From assembly GCA_964628385.1 (NCBI GenBank), contig CAZVOD010000071.1, positions 1 through 26,138 of the forward strand: a stretch of 26,138 bases of DNA. Reading direction: 5' to 3'. Each line of letters opens with the position of its first letter. Position 1 is the stretch's first letter. Shown piece after piece: positions 15,003 through 24,450 of the stretch. Origin of the DNA: JANQPA01 sp964628385. GTDB taxonomy: Bacteria; Bacteroidota; Bacteroidia; Chitinophagales; Saprospiraceae. The notes beneath the pieces were generated by a model, which saw nothing but the letters and a program-made list of their open reading frames with translations, was not told the origin of the DNA and searched no databases. The position numbers and the translations under genes are program-made.

Positions 15003-15902
15003 ATGAAAAAAAACCTTTTTCTCATATCGATAATGTTAGGGTCCATGTTCTCCTGTCAGGATGGAGGTTTGGATACCCTATACTCTGAGGCCTTTGTGGA
15101 GCTTGATGCTGCCACTACTATTACTGGCTCTCGTGACTTTACTTACTTGCGTGTTGACGATGGTCAGCCTGTACCAAGTGGCTTTTTGATTAATCTTGCT
15201 GCTGCTCAGCAGGGTACTCCTGTAAACGTGACTTTTGAGGTAGATACGGATGCAAGTACAGCAATTGAAGGGCTTCACTACATGGTACCCAGCAATACAG
15301 CTACTATTCCGGCTAATTCAAGTTTGGCAGAATTGCCAATTATGATTTTGGATGACAATATCAACGGAGGAGAGTCCTGGTCTATCGTAGTTAATATCAC
15401 TAGCAGTGATGTTCCTGCTAATCCTAACTACCAGACTGCCACTCATAACATAGCAGTGAGCTGCCCGGTAGAGTCTTCTCGTTTCACTGGTGACTATGCA
15501 ATTACATATGTTGATGCAGATCCTACATTCGGTGGCTTTACTTTTGGTCCAGAAGGAACAGTAGTTACTTTGGAAGATGCTTCTACCAGCTCTGAGTTCA
15601 GAAGAAGATTTTCTTTTATCTGGCTAGAAGATGCTGCTTACGGTAATGGTGCTGAACCATTTACTTTGGAACTTAACTGTGGACAAACAATTGCCGGAGA
15701 AATTGGTTCTCTTGCAGGTGGTGGGTTGACTTGTGCTGATGCACCAATTTCTCTTGGTGCTTCTGCTGTGGGCGGATCTTACGATCCGGGAGATGACTCA
15801 TCATTCACTTTAACACTTGATGTATTCACAGGTGCTTCTGCTACAAACTGCGGGTTGGATGCTGCTATAACTCAGACAGTATCGTTCACGAAAGTAGAAT
15901 AA
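15003..15902 (+). CDS. SusCD-associated surface lipoprotein (Calx-beta / DUF1735-like N-terminal domain)
   Basis: The protein is 299 residues long and starts 42 bases after the susD stop. The lipoprotein signal ends in GSMFSC, making Cys18 the lipidated residue. Residues ~60-135 have a beta-sandwich pattern seen in proteins next to SusCD pairs (NVTFEVDTDASTAIEGLHY, then ATIPANSSLAELPIMILDD). The second half is also all-beta and ends TQTVSFTKVE. Such proteins usually bind substrate beside SusD, like SusE/F, and are not enzymes. The specific family name is uncertain. It probably ends the operon: a long hairpin with a T run follows 71 bases downstream. Confidence 0.8.
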   Translation: MKKNLFLISIMLGSMFSCQDGGLDTLYSEAFVELDAATTITGSRDFTYLRVDDGQPVPSGFLINLAAAQQGTPVNVTFEVDTDASTAIEGLHYMVPSNTATIPANSSLAELPIMILDDNINGGESWSIVVNITSSDVPANPNYQTATHNIAVSCPVESSRFTGDYAITYVDADPTFGGFTFGPEGTVVTLEDASTSSEFRRRFSFIWLEDAAYGNGAEPFTLELNCGQTIAGEIGSLAGGGLTCADAPISLGASAVGGSYDPGDDSSFTLTLDVFTGASATNCGLDAAITQTVSFTKVE

Positions 15903-15972
15903 AAGATTTTGTACAATAATGGACAATAGAATGCGCTAATGTTTTTCTGAATGTCCATCCAATTGTTTAACT

Positions 15973-16058
15973 AGAGATTATCATTTACAGCCCTATTGGC
16001 CAGTTCTCTTAAAAGGAGAAACGCTAATAGCCATAAATGGTAATCTCTTTTTTTTTTT
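15973..16058 (+). terminator. Extended hairpin with an 11-T run between the SusCD operon and the first large subtilase
   Basis: AGAGATTATCATTTA (15973-15987) pairs with TAAATGGTAATCTCT (16034-16048) over 15 bp with one wobble. Inside it CTATTGGC pairs with GCTAATAG and TTCTC with GAGAA, making one long interrupted stem. Eleven T follow (16048-16058). It can end the SusCD operon, but only 23 bases separate it from the ATG at 16082, leaving no room for a promoter in between. Transcription of the next gene must start upstream of or within the hairpin, or read through it. Confidence 0.8.
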
Positions 16059-16081
16059 GCTTAAGTCATTAAATAAAATCA

Positions 16082-19000
16082 ATGAAACCTATACGCTTTA
16101 CATTCATCTTACTATTAATGTTTTATTCCATTGCCTCTTTTGCTCAGAAAAGAATGCCGGGATACCAACATAACACCGAGGCACTACAAGCCATATATGA
16201 AAGGGTAAAGAAGGAAAATGCTGAACGTAACCTACGAGTAGAAGAATATATGAACAACCACCCCGGCCTGAAGCGGCTGCAAAAAAAAGATAATAATATT
16301 TTATTCATCCATGATATCAAAAATGGAAAGCCGGTTTATAGAACTTCTCACAACGCGGAATCTGCTGAAAATATGGGCATTCCGGCAGTCCGAGAAGGCG
16401 GTAGGTTGGGACTAAACCTCACCGGTAGTAATATGAAAGTGCATATCTGGGATGCGGGAGCTGCCAGGTTTACGCACAGAGAATATGAAGGTCGTTTGCA
16501 AAATGGTGAAAGTGGGCAGGAAGATAACCACGGTAGCCATGTTGCCGGAACTATACTTGCTGGCGGTCTAAATCTATCTGCCAGAGGTATGGCTTATGAA
16601 GCCAGAGGAGAAGCTTATGGCTTTAATAATGATACAGAAGAGATTTTATCAGAAGTCTTATCAGAAGGTATTATTATTTCTAATCACTCCTATGGAAGAG
16701 TTCTGGGCTGGAATGATGGCCGGTGGTTTGGAGATGAGTCTATTAGTTCTGAAGAAGATTATTTGTTTGGGTTTTACAACTCTAACGCACGCTTATTCGA
16801 TGAAATTACTTATAACTCACCCTATTATACCGTTGTCAAGTCTGCTGGTAACGATAGAAATGATAGCGGCGATGGGACGCATCTACCGGATGGTCCCTTT
16901 GATATTGTAGGAGATTTTGGGGTGAGTAAAAATGTGATTACTATAGGTGCCATTGTAAAATTGGGAGGGACTTATACTCAACCGAATGACGTAGATGTAA
17001 GTAGTTTTACCGCTTTTGGTCCGGTTGATGATGGCCGGATCAAGCCGGATTTTGTTGCTCCTGGAGTATCCCTGTTTTCCTGTTTTAGTAGTGCAGATGA
17101 TGCCTACGGTAGTTTGAGTGGTACATCTATGTCGGCACCTAGTGCCACAGGAGCGTTTACCTTGATCAATGAAGCTTCTGTTGTTCTTAACAATCAGTTA
17201 CTGCGAGCAGCGACCTTAAAAGCCATCGCTATGAATACCGCTTTTGAAGCCGGCCCGGGTGAGGGCCCTGATTATCGTCATGGTTGGGGCTTAATCAATG
17301 TAGAAGGCGCTGTGGAGACTATTCTGAGAGAGGATGGCGTGAATATTCAAATTCTTGAAGAGACCCTGCAGAATAATGATACTTTCCTTCTGGCGCTGAA
17401 CCCAGTAGCTAATGAAAAAATTACCGTATCATTGGCCTGGACTGATCTGCCTGGTACGCCACCTGCCCCTCAGTTAGACCCCGAAGACTTGATGCTGGTT
17501 AACGATTTGGATATGCGCATTGTAGATGAGGTAGGAAATGAAGAGTTCCCCTGGATTCTTGACCCTCAACGGCCAGGCTTTAGAGCGTCCCGGGGAGATA
17601 ACTTCAGAGATAATGCCGAAAAAATTGAGTTTGATAATCCACAGCCCCGTCGTTACTTCGTACAAATTACTCATAAAGGTAGTCTGGAAACTGGCTCACA
17701 AGACTTCAGCCTTGTAGTAGACTATACCTCTGAAGATACCGGTACTGAAAACCTGTATTGGGTAAATAGTGATGGTACCTGGCAGGATATAAGCCGCTGG
17801 TCTGAAAATTCAGGCGGCAGTACAAATGCACAAACGCCTGAAGCTAATAATCGACTTATTTTTGACGATAATTCATTTGCTGGTACCGGTGGTACAGTAA
17901 CAATGGATCAAGATTATGAGGTAGCTGCCGTCACTGCGCTGAGCAGTAAAGAGATCGTATTTGACCTGGGAGGAAATACACTGACAGTGAACGGAGCCCT
18001 AATCATTCCTTCTTCCAACTTTACCATCCGTAATGGTACCATTATTTTTGAAAATGAAGATGCAGCTGAATCTTTCCTGATCAACCTAGACAGAACCAGA
18101 ACGGATAATCTCAATCTGGTAATAGGAGCAGATAACCGCGCGATCTGGGAAATCAATGATAGTCAGATTACAGCCGCCTCTTTATCATTAGCGGGAGGTA
18201 ACCTAAATGTCAACAATAGTACGCTGAATATCACTTCCATTGACCTGGGGGGGGATGCAGGAACTACCGGTTTTAACCTTCAAAATACAGTCATTCGCAA
18301 TCCTTCTACCTTATTGATCAATAACGTAAATTGGATTGATGATAGTTTGACTGTCATCCGTGTAGATAATCCTGATGCTAATGCGGTAATTACTGTCAAT
18401 CAGGAAGCGCTTTCTATGAATGCCGGCCTGGAACTGACGGCTGCTGGTCAGGTTATTATCAATGGAGATGCCAGCACGATGTCTAGCATCGATTTGAGTA
18501 CCGGTACTTTAATTGCTTCCACTAATATCACAGTGGATGCACTTCTGATTTCTAATGCGGGCTTGCTCAATCTGGATGCTGGCCTGACATTGACCATCAA
18601 CGAAGACCTCACGGTGACTTCTGATGCTGAGAATATTGCGCAAATAATTGGCCTTTCTTCAGCGGAAAAGTCTTTTGTGGATATTGTAAGACGTCAAAAG
18701 CTATGCTTTGACTTTATGAATATCGAACAAGCAGACCTTATGGGTGCAGCATCTGTAAGTGTAGGTATGAACAGCACTCTAGAGAATGCGATGGGCTGGT
18801 CTGCAGTAGCTTGTGAGGATTTATTATTTGCTAATTTTGAAGGGGATGTCTTTTGTGCCGGTGGTCTGACTACTTTTACCAACACTAGTGAAGGGATCGT
18901 AGATGGACAGACTTGGTCCATTGATGGAGAAGAGATCTCCAGAGATAAAATTGCCACTTACTCCTTCCCTGAGCCCGGGTTCTACACTGTAAAGCTGGAA

Positions 19001-19549
19001 GTAACAGATGGGCAAGGTGGTACTTCTGAATTTGAACAAATGATAGAGGTGCTTCCTTCCAGTATTCCAGCAATTAGGCTCGGAGAAAACTCAAGGCAAC
19101 TATTCAGCTTTGAAGGCGGTGATGCCTTCCAGTGGTACAGAGACGGCGTAAAGCTGGAGGGAGAAACAGAGCGTGCGATCGAGCATGAAAATATCCCTGG
19201 AGTCTACTTTGTAGTAGTCATCAGTGGTGGTTGTAACCGAAAATCAGAAGAAATCAGTCTTGGCACCACCTCGGCTGAAAACTTGGATGTGAACGGAAGC
19301 GAAAATATCAGATTCTTCCCCATTCCTGCCAGAGATATTCTAAACATTAATTTCCTCGGAGAAATAGCACCTGAGGTAGAAATTCAAATATTAAACACAC
19401 TTGGTAAGATTGTTTATCAAAGGACCCTACCCGGAGCAGATCTGGTTTCAGTGGATATGTCTGGCCTGAATGATGGGCTTTATGTTTGTGTAATTAAAAC
19501 GAACGATAAGATATTTACCAAAAAAATCATCAAACAGAATAGTAACTAA
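16082..19549 (+). CDS. Large T9SS-secreted subtilisin-like serine protease, tandem copy 1
   Basis: The product has 1155 residues. Signal peptide 1-21 (ends SIASFAQ) and a short pro-region precede the S8 domain (~110-420) with a full triad: Asp124 in VHIWDAG, His150 in NHGSHVAGTI, Ser349 in SGTSMSAP; oxyanion Asn257 is in KSAGND. A beta jelly-roll follows (~420-550; LAWTDLPG, NDLDMRI). Then comes a long all-beta region (~590-905) that looks like stacked strands of a beta-helix, a PKD-like domain (~918-992), an Ig-like segment (~995-1062) and a T9SS type A sorting domain (~1074-1155). The sorting motif reads FFPIPARD, with Ile where the neighbour has Asn. The protein is expected at the surface or in the medium, degrading protein. 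It lies directly downstream of the SusCD operon. Confidence 0.92.
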   Translation: MKPIRFTFILLLMFYSIASFAQKRMPGYQHNTEALQAIYERVKKENAERNLRVEEYMNNHPGLKRLQKKDNNILFIHDIKNGKPVYRTSHNAESAENMGIPAVREGGRLGLNLTGSNMKVHIWDAGAARFTHREYEGRLQNGESGQEDNHGSHVAGTILAGGLNLSARGMAYEARGEAYGFNNDTEEILSEVLSEGIIISNHSYGRVLGWNDGRWFGDESISSEEDYLFGFYNSNARLFDEITYNSPYYTVVKSAGNDRNDSGDGTHLPDGPFDIVGDFGVSKNVITIGAIVKLGGTYTQPNDVDVSSFTAFGPVDDGRIKPDFVAPGVSLFSCFSSADDAYGSLSGTSMSAPSATGAFTLINEASVVLNNQLLRAATLKAIAMNTAFEAGPGEGPDYRHGWGLINVEGAVETILREDGVNIQILEETLQNNDTFLLALNPVANEKITVSLAWTDLPGTPPAPQLDPEDLMLVNDLDMRIVDEVGNEEFPWILDPQRPGFRASRGDNFRDNAEKIEFDNPQPRRYFVQITHKGSLETGSQDFSLVVDYTSEDTGTENLYWVNSDGTWQDISRWSENSGGSTNAQTPEANNRLIFDDNSFAGTGGTVTMDQDYEVAAVTALSSKEIVFDLGGNTLTVNGALIIPSSNFTIRNGTIIFENEDAAESFLINLDRTRTDNLNLVIGADNRAIWEINDSQITAASLSLAGGNLNVNNSTLNITSIDLGGDAGTTGFNLQNTVIRNPSTLLINNVNWIDDSLTVIRVDNPDANAVITVNQEALSMNAGLELTAAGQVIINGDASTMSSIDLSTGTLIASTNITVDALLISNAGLLNLDAGLTLTINEDLTVTSDAENIAQIIGLSSAEKSFVDIVRRQKLCFDFMNIEQADLMGAASVSVGMNSTLENAMGWSAVACEDLLFANFEGDVFCAGGLTTFTNTSEGIVDGQTWSIDGEEISRDKIATYSFPEPGFYTVKLEVTDGQGGTSEFEQMIEVLPSSIPAIRLGENSRQLFSFEGGDAFQWYRDGVKLEGETERAIEHENIPGVYFVVVISGGCNRKSEEISLGTTSAENLDVNGSENIRFFPIPARDILNINFLGEIAPEVEIQILNTLGKIVYQRTLPGADLVSVDMSGLNDGLYVCVIKTNDKIFTKKIIKQNSN

Positions 19550-19575
19550 GAGCTGTTTGGGTATTTGGTAATCGG

Positions 19576-19630
19576 AATGGCCCTGGGTTTTCGGTAGTAC
19601 TGTAAATCTGGGGCCATTATATTTTGTTGC
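19576..19630 (+). terminator. Terminator between the tandem subtilase genes
   Basis: AATGGCCC (19576-19583) pairs perfectly with GGGCCATT (19611-19618), followed by a moderately T-rich ATATTTTGTTG. It lies 27 bases after the stop at 19549, so the two subtilases are probably separate transcripts, with some read-through likely because the T run is weak. Confidence 0.6.
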
Positions 19631-19702
19631 TGTTCGGATAATGAAGCCATTTTTTTCTAAAACCCCATTTGTTTGTTTAAAATTTATTTAAGTCCAGATT
19701 TT

Positions 19703-19739
19703 AAAGCGTTTTGGGTTGATTCTAAAATACGCTTTTGGT
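19703..19739 (+). promoter_or_regulatory. Inverted repeat upstream of the second large subtilase
   Basis: AAAGCGT (19703-19709) and ACGCTTT (19729-19735) can pair, extended by TTT/AAA with a bulge. The element ends about 35 bases before the start codon at 19773. It could be an operator or a leader hairpin; the T run behind it is too short for a convincing terminator. Confidence 0.3.
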
Positions 19740-19772
19740 ATTCTGAGTCAAACTTGATCAATTTATTATAGA

Positions 19773-22700
19773 ATGAAAGGTATTAATTTTTTACTTATCC
19801 TCCTTTTGCTGGGAGTCGTACAGGTGGCATTTTCCCAGAAAAGCATGACGGGGTACCAGCAGAACAACATCGCTTTGGAGCGTTTGTATGAAAGAACAAG
19901 TAAGCAAAATGCGGAGCGGGAGCTTCGGGTGAGGGACTATTTGAATAATCATCCTAAAGCAAAAAGGCTTAAGCGCACAGATAACAACATATATTTTCTT
20001 CACGATGTGGAGAATGGATTCCCGATTTACCTAACAACATTCAATGCAGAAACTGCTGAACACCTAGGTGTAAACGCTGTAAGGACAGGCGGAAGGCTGG
20101 GGCTGAATTTAACCGGTAGCAACATGAAAGTGCATGTTTGGGATGGGGGCGCTCCCAGAGTGAGCCACCAGGAATACGGTGGGCGGGTGAGCTCCGGAGA
20201 GCAATTCAGGCAAGATACCAGCAATCATAGTACCCATGTTACTGGCACTATACTGGCATCGGGCATTAATCGATCTGCCCGGGGCTTTGCCTACGAAGCG
20301 GAAGGAGAGACTTATAATTTTGATGACGATACGGAAGAAATTCTGGAAGAACTGGCCACTGAAGGTATTTCTGTTTCCAATCATTCTTACGGAACCGTAT
20401 CCGGGTGGTCCAGGGGAGAGTGGTTTGGCGATTCAACCATTAGTCGTCAGGAGGATTTCCGTTTTGGTTTTTATACCGCTTATTCCAGAATCTACGATAA
20501 CATTACTTACAATGCGCCTTATTACACAGTGGTCAAGGCAGCCGGAAATGACAGAGGAGACAGCGGCGATGGAGCTTTCCCTCCGGATGGTCCCTACGAT
20601 ATCATCAGTGATTTTGGCGTTAGTAAAAATGTGATCACGATAGGAGCTATTCGCCAGCTTAATGGCCCCTATACAGGGCCGGATGATATTAACATAAGTA
20701 GTTTTACTAGCTTTGGCCCTGTTGATGATGGCCGAATTAAGCCTGATTTTGTTGCTCCCGGGGTATCTATCTTTTCTTGTTTTAGCAATTCTGATGATTC
20801 TTATGGCCGTCTTAGTGGTACGTCTATGGCTGCTCCGGCAGCTACTGGAGCCTTTACGATTATTAACGAGGCCGCTTTGCTGCTCAAAAATACCTTGCTC
20901 CGGTCGGCAACCCTCAAAGCCATCGTTATGAATACTGCTTTTGAAGCGGGCCCCTCAGATGGCCCGGATTACCAGCACGGCTGGGGAATGATCAATGTAG
21001 AGGGAGCCGTAGAAACGATTTTGAATGAAGATGGTGTGAATATCCAAATACTTGAAGAGACCCTTGAGAATAATGATACTTTTTTGCTGGAGTTAAACCC
21101 ATTGCCGGATGAAAAGATTACGCTTTCCCTGGCTTGGACGGATTTGCCGGGGATGCCGCCTTCTCGTCAGTTGGACCCCACCGATCTAATGCTGGTCAAT
21201 GACCTGGATATGCGTATCATTGATGAAGTAGGAAATGAAGTATTTCCCTGGATTTTAGATCCCTCAAGGCCTACGGTGAGGGCCGTCAGAGGCGATAACT
21301 TTCGGGACAATGCCGAGAAGATAGAGTTTGACAATCCGCAGCCCCGCCGTTATTTTGTAAAAATTACTCATAAAGGAAATCTGGCAACTGGCTCTCAGAA
21401 TTTTAGCCTGGTGGTAGATTACACCTCTGAAAATACAGGTACAGAGAATTTATATTGGGTAAATAATGATGGGACCTGGCAGGATATCAGCCAATGGGCT
21501 AAAAATTCCGGTGGAAGTGCTGACACACTGACTCCAACGGTCAATAATCGCCTGATTTTTGATGATAATTCATTTACTACTTCGGGTGGTGTTATTATCA
21601 TGGATCAAGACTATGAGGTAGCCGCTGTAACGGCACTTAGCCAAAAAGAAATTTTATTTGACCTGGGAGGCAATACATTAACAATAAGAGGCTCCGCAAT
21701 TTTTTCCTCTCCTGATTTTATCATTCAAAACGGTACGATTGTTTTTGAAAATGAAAATGAGGCAGCCTCTTTCCTCATTGATTTTGACCAATCTCAAACC
21801 CGCAATCTTGATATTGTAGTTGGTATCAATAACAGAGCAAGCTGGAAGATCAGCGATAATCAGGTTCAGGCTCAGTCTTTTGTGGTGAATGGCGGTCAGG
21901 TAACTATTGAAAATAGTTTGCTGGATGTAGAATCACTGGACTTTGGAGGTGATGGCGGCAATAATGCTGTTATAAATTTTAGAAATAGCCTATTATCTAA
22001 TCCGCTTAATGTATTGATAAAGACTAACAATTGGATGAGTGACAACCAGACTGTAGTCCGATTCGATGAAGCAGACATTAATGCGACGATTACCGTTACC
22101 CAAGATGGCGTAACCACTGGTTTGAATTTGGATGTTTTGGCTGGTAATGTCCTCACAACTGGCAGCTCTTTCTCGGTCGCTTCCATTGCGGTGGATAGTG
22201 CAGCATTAACTATTTCCAACCCCCTCACTACCGGTAATTTTTTGATTGCCAGCAGTGGAGCGCTTAATATGGATGCCGGCGTTGAAATGGAAGTAGTAGG
22301 TGATTTTACGGTGGCTTCTGACATCGATAATTTTGTTGAAATAAGAGGACTATTTGCTGAAGAGAATGCCACCATTAATATGAGTAATCGCCAAAAGCTC
22401 TGTTTTGATTTTATGAATATTAGCAATGCTGATCTGTCGGGAGTAGCTGCTGTAAGTGTTGGGACGAATAGTAGGCTGGAGGACGCCTTGGGATGGTCAA
22501 CAGCAGATTGTGAAGATTTGCTGTTTGCTGATTTTGAAGGAGACGTTTTCTGTGCCGGAGGACTTACTACCTTCACCAATACCAGTGATGGGAATATTGC
22601 CGAACAAGTGTGGTTTGTTGATGATTTTGAAATTTCTCAAGCTAGCAACGCGATCTTTTCTTTTCCGGAGCCTGGTTTTTATAATATCCGCTTAGAACTT

Positions 22701-23246
22701 CGCGATGAACAAGGCGCTGCCTCCATTGCTGAAGAAACGGTGGAGGTCACTGCTTCCAGGCTGCCAGAGGTAAGTGTTGGTAGTAACCCCAGACAATTAT
22801 TCAGCTTTGAAGCAGCTGAGTTCTATCAGTGGTACAGAAATGGAGAAAAACTGGAAGGGGAGACAGCGCGTGCTATCAGGCATAATGATGTTGCAGGGAC
22901 TTATTTTGTGGTTATTTCCAACGGTGGATGTAATAAAAAGTCTGAGGAGTTCAATCTGGGACTAACTTCAGTGGAAGACCTTGATAATAATGGTGGAGCT
23001 GCTATCCGGTTTTTCCCAAATCCGGCCAGGGATCTACTCAATATTAACTTTCAGGGAGAGGTAGCATCTGAAGTAGAGATCCAGATGATTAACACGCTTG
23101 GTAAGATTGTTTATCAAAGGATTTTGCCTGGCTCTGACCTGGTATCTCTCAACCTATCAGGGCTAAACAGTGGTATGTACATTTGCCTCATTAAAATGGG
23201 GGATAAGCTACTTACCAAAAAGATAATCAAACAGGATGATAAGTAA
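19773..23246 (+). CDS. Large T9SS-secreted subtilisin-like serine protease, tandem copy 2
   Basis: This 1157-residue protein is a close paralogue of the preceding gene with the same layout. Signal peptide 1-21 (ends QVAFSQ). S8 domain with Asp124 in VHVWDGG, His152 in NHSTHVTGTI, Asn259 in KAAGND and Ser351 in SGTSMAAP. Then come the jelly-roll, the long beta-rich middle, a PKD-like domain (FEGDVFCAGGLTTFTNTSDG onwards), an Ig-like segment and a C-terminal T9SS domain with the canonical FFPNPARD. By eye the catalytic and C-terminal parts are much more alike between the copies than the middle, about 640-870. The copies probably arose by tandem duplication and may differ in substrate or surface contacts. 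A weak terminator and ~220 bp separate it from copy 1. Confidence 0.92.
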   Translation: MKGINFLLILLLLGVVQVAFSQKSMTGYQQNNIALERLYERTSKQNAERELRVRDYLNNHPKAKRLKRTDNNIYFLHDVENGFPIYLTTFNAETAEHLGVNAVRTGGRLGLNLTGSNMKVHVWDGGAPRVSHQEYGGRVSSGEQFRQDTSNHSTHVTGTILASGINRSARGFAYEAEGETYNFDDDTEEILEELATEGISVSNHSYGTVSGWSRGEWFGDSTISRQEDFRFGFYTAYSRIYDNITYNAPYYTVVKAAGNDRGDSGDGAFPPDGPYDIISDFGVSKNVITIGAIRQLNGPYTGPDDINISSFTSFGPVDDGRIKPDFVAPGVSIFSCFSNSDDSYGRLSGTSMAAPAATGAFTIINEAALLLKNTLLRSATLKAIVMNTAFEAGPSDGPDYQHGWGMINVEGAVETILNEDGVNIQILEETLENNDTFLLELNPLPDEKITLSLAWTDLPGMPPSRQLDPTDLMLVNDLDMRIIDEVGNEVFPWILDPSRPTVRAVRGDNFRDNAEKIEFDNPQPRRYFVKITHKGNLATGSQNFSLVVDYTSENTGTENLYWVNNDGTWQDISQWAKNSGGSADTLTPTVNNRLIFDDNSFTTSGGVIIMDQDYEVAAVTALSQKEILFDLGGNTLTIRGSAIFSSPDFIIQNGTIVFENENEAASFLIDFDQSQTRNLDIVVGINNRASWKISDNQVQAQSFVVNGGQVTIENSLLDVESLDFGGDGGNNAVINFRNSLLSNPLNVLIKTNNWMSDNQTVVRFDEADINATITVTQDGVTTGLNLDVLAGNVLTTGSSFSVASIAVDSAALTISNPLTTGNFLIASSGALNMDAGVEMEVVGDFTVASDIDNFVEIRGLFAEENATINMSNRQKLCFDFMNISNADLSGVAAVSVGTNSRLEDALGWSTADCEDLLFADFEGDVFCAGGLTTFTNTSDGNIAEQVWFVDDFEISQASNAIFSFPEPGFYNIRLELRDEQGAASIAEETVEVTASRLPEVSVGSNPRQLFSFEAAEFYQWYRNGEKLEGETARAIRHNDVAGTYFVVISNGGCNKKSEEFNLGLTSVEDLDNNGGAAIRFFPNPARDLLNINFQGEVASEVEIQMINTLGKIVYQRILPGSDLVSLNLSGLNSGMYICLIKMGDKLLTKKIIKQDDK

Positions 23247-23706
23247 AACTATGGTTGGGAAAACGGTCATGTTATAAAATGTATGATGACTGTTGAGCTG
23301 ACCCTAACAGGTCAGCTTATTTCTAATCATACTGAATCAATCGTTAATAGTATAGTTTTGCAATTTTATAGACAATTATTTGAGTTTCCGGGCTTTTCAA
23401 AAATAGTGAATTTGATTTTATTGTTTTCAAGGCAAGGTAGGATGGTATAGCTATGATTCGCGGAGCTTTGTATATAGCCGGTATCAATGTTGTTGACGGT
23501 TCATTTTCAATAAAGAGTGATTGAAAAGAAAATATTCTGTTGGTTTTTTTCTCATTTCTAAATGTTAATTCTTTATTAATCGGCAAGTTAATTTTGCTCA
23601 GAGGGCACAGAGGTTTTATTTTGTATTTTTGCCGAAAGCTGAACAATAGACAACACATGCGTTTTTTAAAATAGTAAGATATTCACCAAAAAAATTGTGA
23701 AACAAA
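23247..23706. other. Intergenic region after the tandem subtilases
   Basis: No gene is supported. It holds the terminator of the second subtilase and, near its right end, a TATTTTTG -7 box (23624-23631) about 75 bases before the next gene, without a good -33 partner. A minus-strand ORF here has no recognisable features and is probably chance. Confidence 0.5.
23296..23324 (+). terminator. Terminator of the second large subtilase
   Basis: AGCTGACC (23296-23303) pairs perfectly with GGTCAGCT (23310-23317) around a 6-base loop, followed by TATTTCT. It lies 49 bases after the stop codon. Confidence 0.7.
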
Positions 23707-24390
23707 ATGGAAATTAATATGCAAATGAAATTAGGAATTCTCTTGTTTTTAGTTCTGTGCTTGGCTGGGACTTTTTCACTGAATGCACAGGTCAATGGCT
23801 TTCTTGTCAACGACAATGCTGCACCACTCTCTGAAAACAGGTATGCGAAGGTAGAAGGTAGTCCTTATCAATTTAAGGATTGGATGGATGGTATTCTTTT
23901 TGAAAAAGATGAGCCTTTTAAACACCCCAAAGTTAACTACAATGGAAGAACCGGTCGATTTGAAGTCAAGGTTGATGACGGAAAGATCATTGAAATCAAC
24001 CCTTTACTCTACAGAAGAATAATCGTTCAAACAGAGGACGAAAGCTATCCCTTCTCTAATAAGTGGGATGAAGAAAACCCTGTTTACTACAGGGAAATTT
24101 TTGCCGGAGAAAAGGTTGCCTTTCTGGAAAAGTTCGAAACAGAACTCGAAACGAACGATGTGGCTTCATACGGTGTATCCAGTACTTCTACCCGCTTTGT
24201 GGAAAAGAGAAATACTTATTTGTGGCTGGATGGTAAGCTAATGGAAGTTAAGCAAAACAAAAGAAAGATTTTCGAAGCAATAGGTTCTTCCAAGCTGGAG
24301 AAATATGCAAAGAAGCAAAAGCTGAATGTGAAGAGGGATGATGAACTAGCTGCAGTTTTACGCTACTACGAAGAAGAGTTGATGAAATAA
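23707..24390 (+). CDS. Secreted protein of unknown function
   Basis: The product has 227 residues from ATG 23707. ATGs at 23719 and 23725 are in frame, and the last gives the most typical signal peptide (MKLGILLFLVLCLAGTFSLN, cleavage near NAQ). The mature part is rich in charged residues with no known catalytic motif. GRTGRFEVKVDDGKIIEINP looks like a small beta domain, and the last ~70 residues, beginning NTYLWLDGKLMEVKQNKRKI, look helical and very lysine-rich. It is probably periplasmic or exported. It has its own terminator shared with the convergent redox operon, so its function cannot be guessed from operon partners. Confidence 0.75.
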   Translation: MEINMQMKLGILLFLVLCLAGTFSLNAQVNGFLVNDNAAPLSENRYAKVEGSPYQFKDWMDGILFEKDEPFKHPKVNYNGRTGRFEVKVDDGKIIEINPLLYRRIIVQTEDESYPFSNKWDEENPVYYREIFAGEKVAFLEKFETELETNDVASYGVSSTSTRFVEKRNTYLWLDGKLMEVKQNKRKIFEAIGSSKLEKYAKKQKLNVKRDDELAAVLRYYEEELMK

Positions 24391-24407
24391 AATTCACTTT
24401 CGAATAT

Positions 24408-24448
24408 AGGAGGGTAATTTACCAATGAAATTGCCCTCCTTAATTTTA
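24408..24448 (+). terminator. Terminator between convergent genes
   Basis: AGGAGGGTAATTT (24408-24420) pairs with AAATTGCCCTCCT (24428-24440) over 13 bp with one wobble and an 7-base loop. TAATTTTA follows on the plus strand. It serves the gene ending at 24390 and may also act on the minus-strand operon ending at 24451, though that side has no T run. Confidence 0.75.
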
Positions 24449-24450
24449 TA

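Noticed and set aside
21896..22579. 227-codon minus-strand ORF opposite the second large subtilase
   Set aside because: Antisense of a clear coding sequence. A similar antisense frame at 18694-18957 exists only because the two subtilases are paralogues.
23344..23658. 104-codon minus-strand ORF in the intergenic region
   Set aside because: Composition is low-complexity Lys/Ile-rich from AT-rich DNA, with no recognisable domain; it covers the likely promoter of the next gene.
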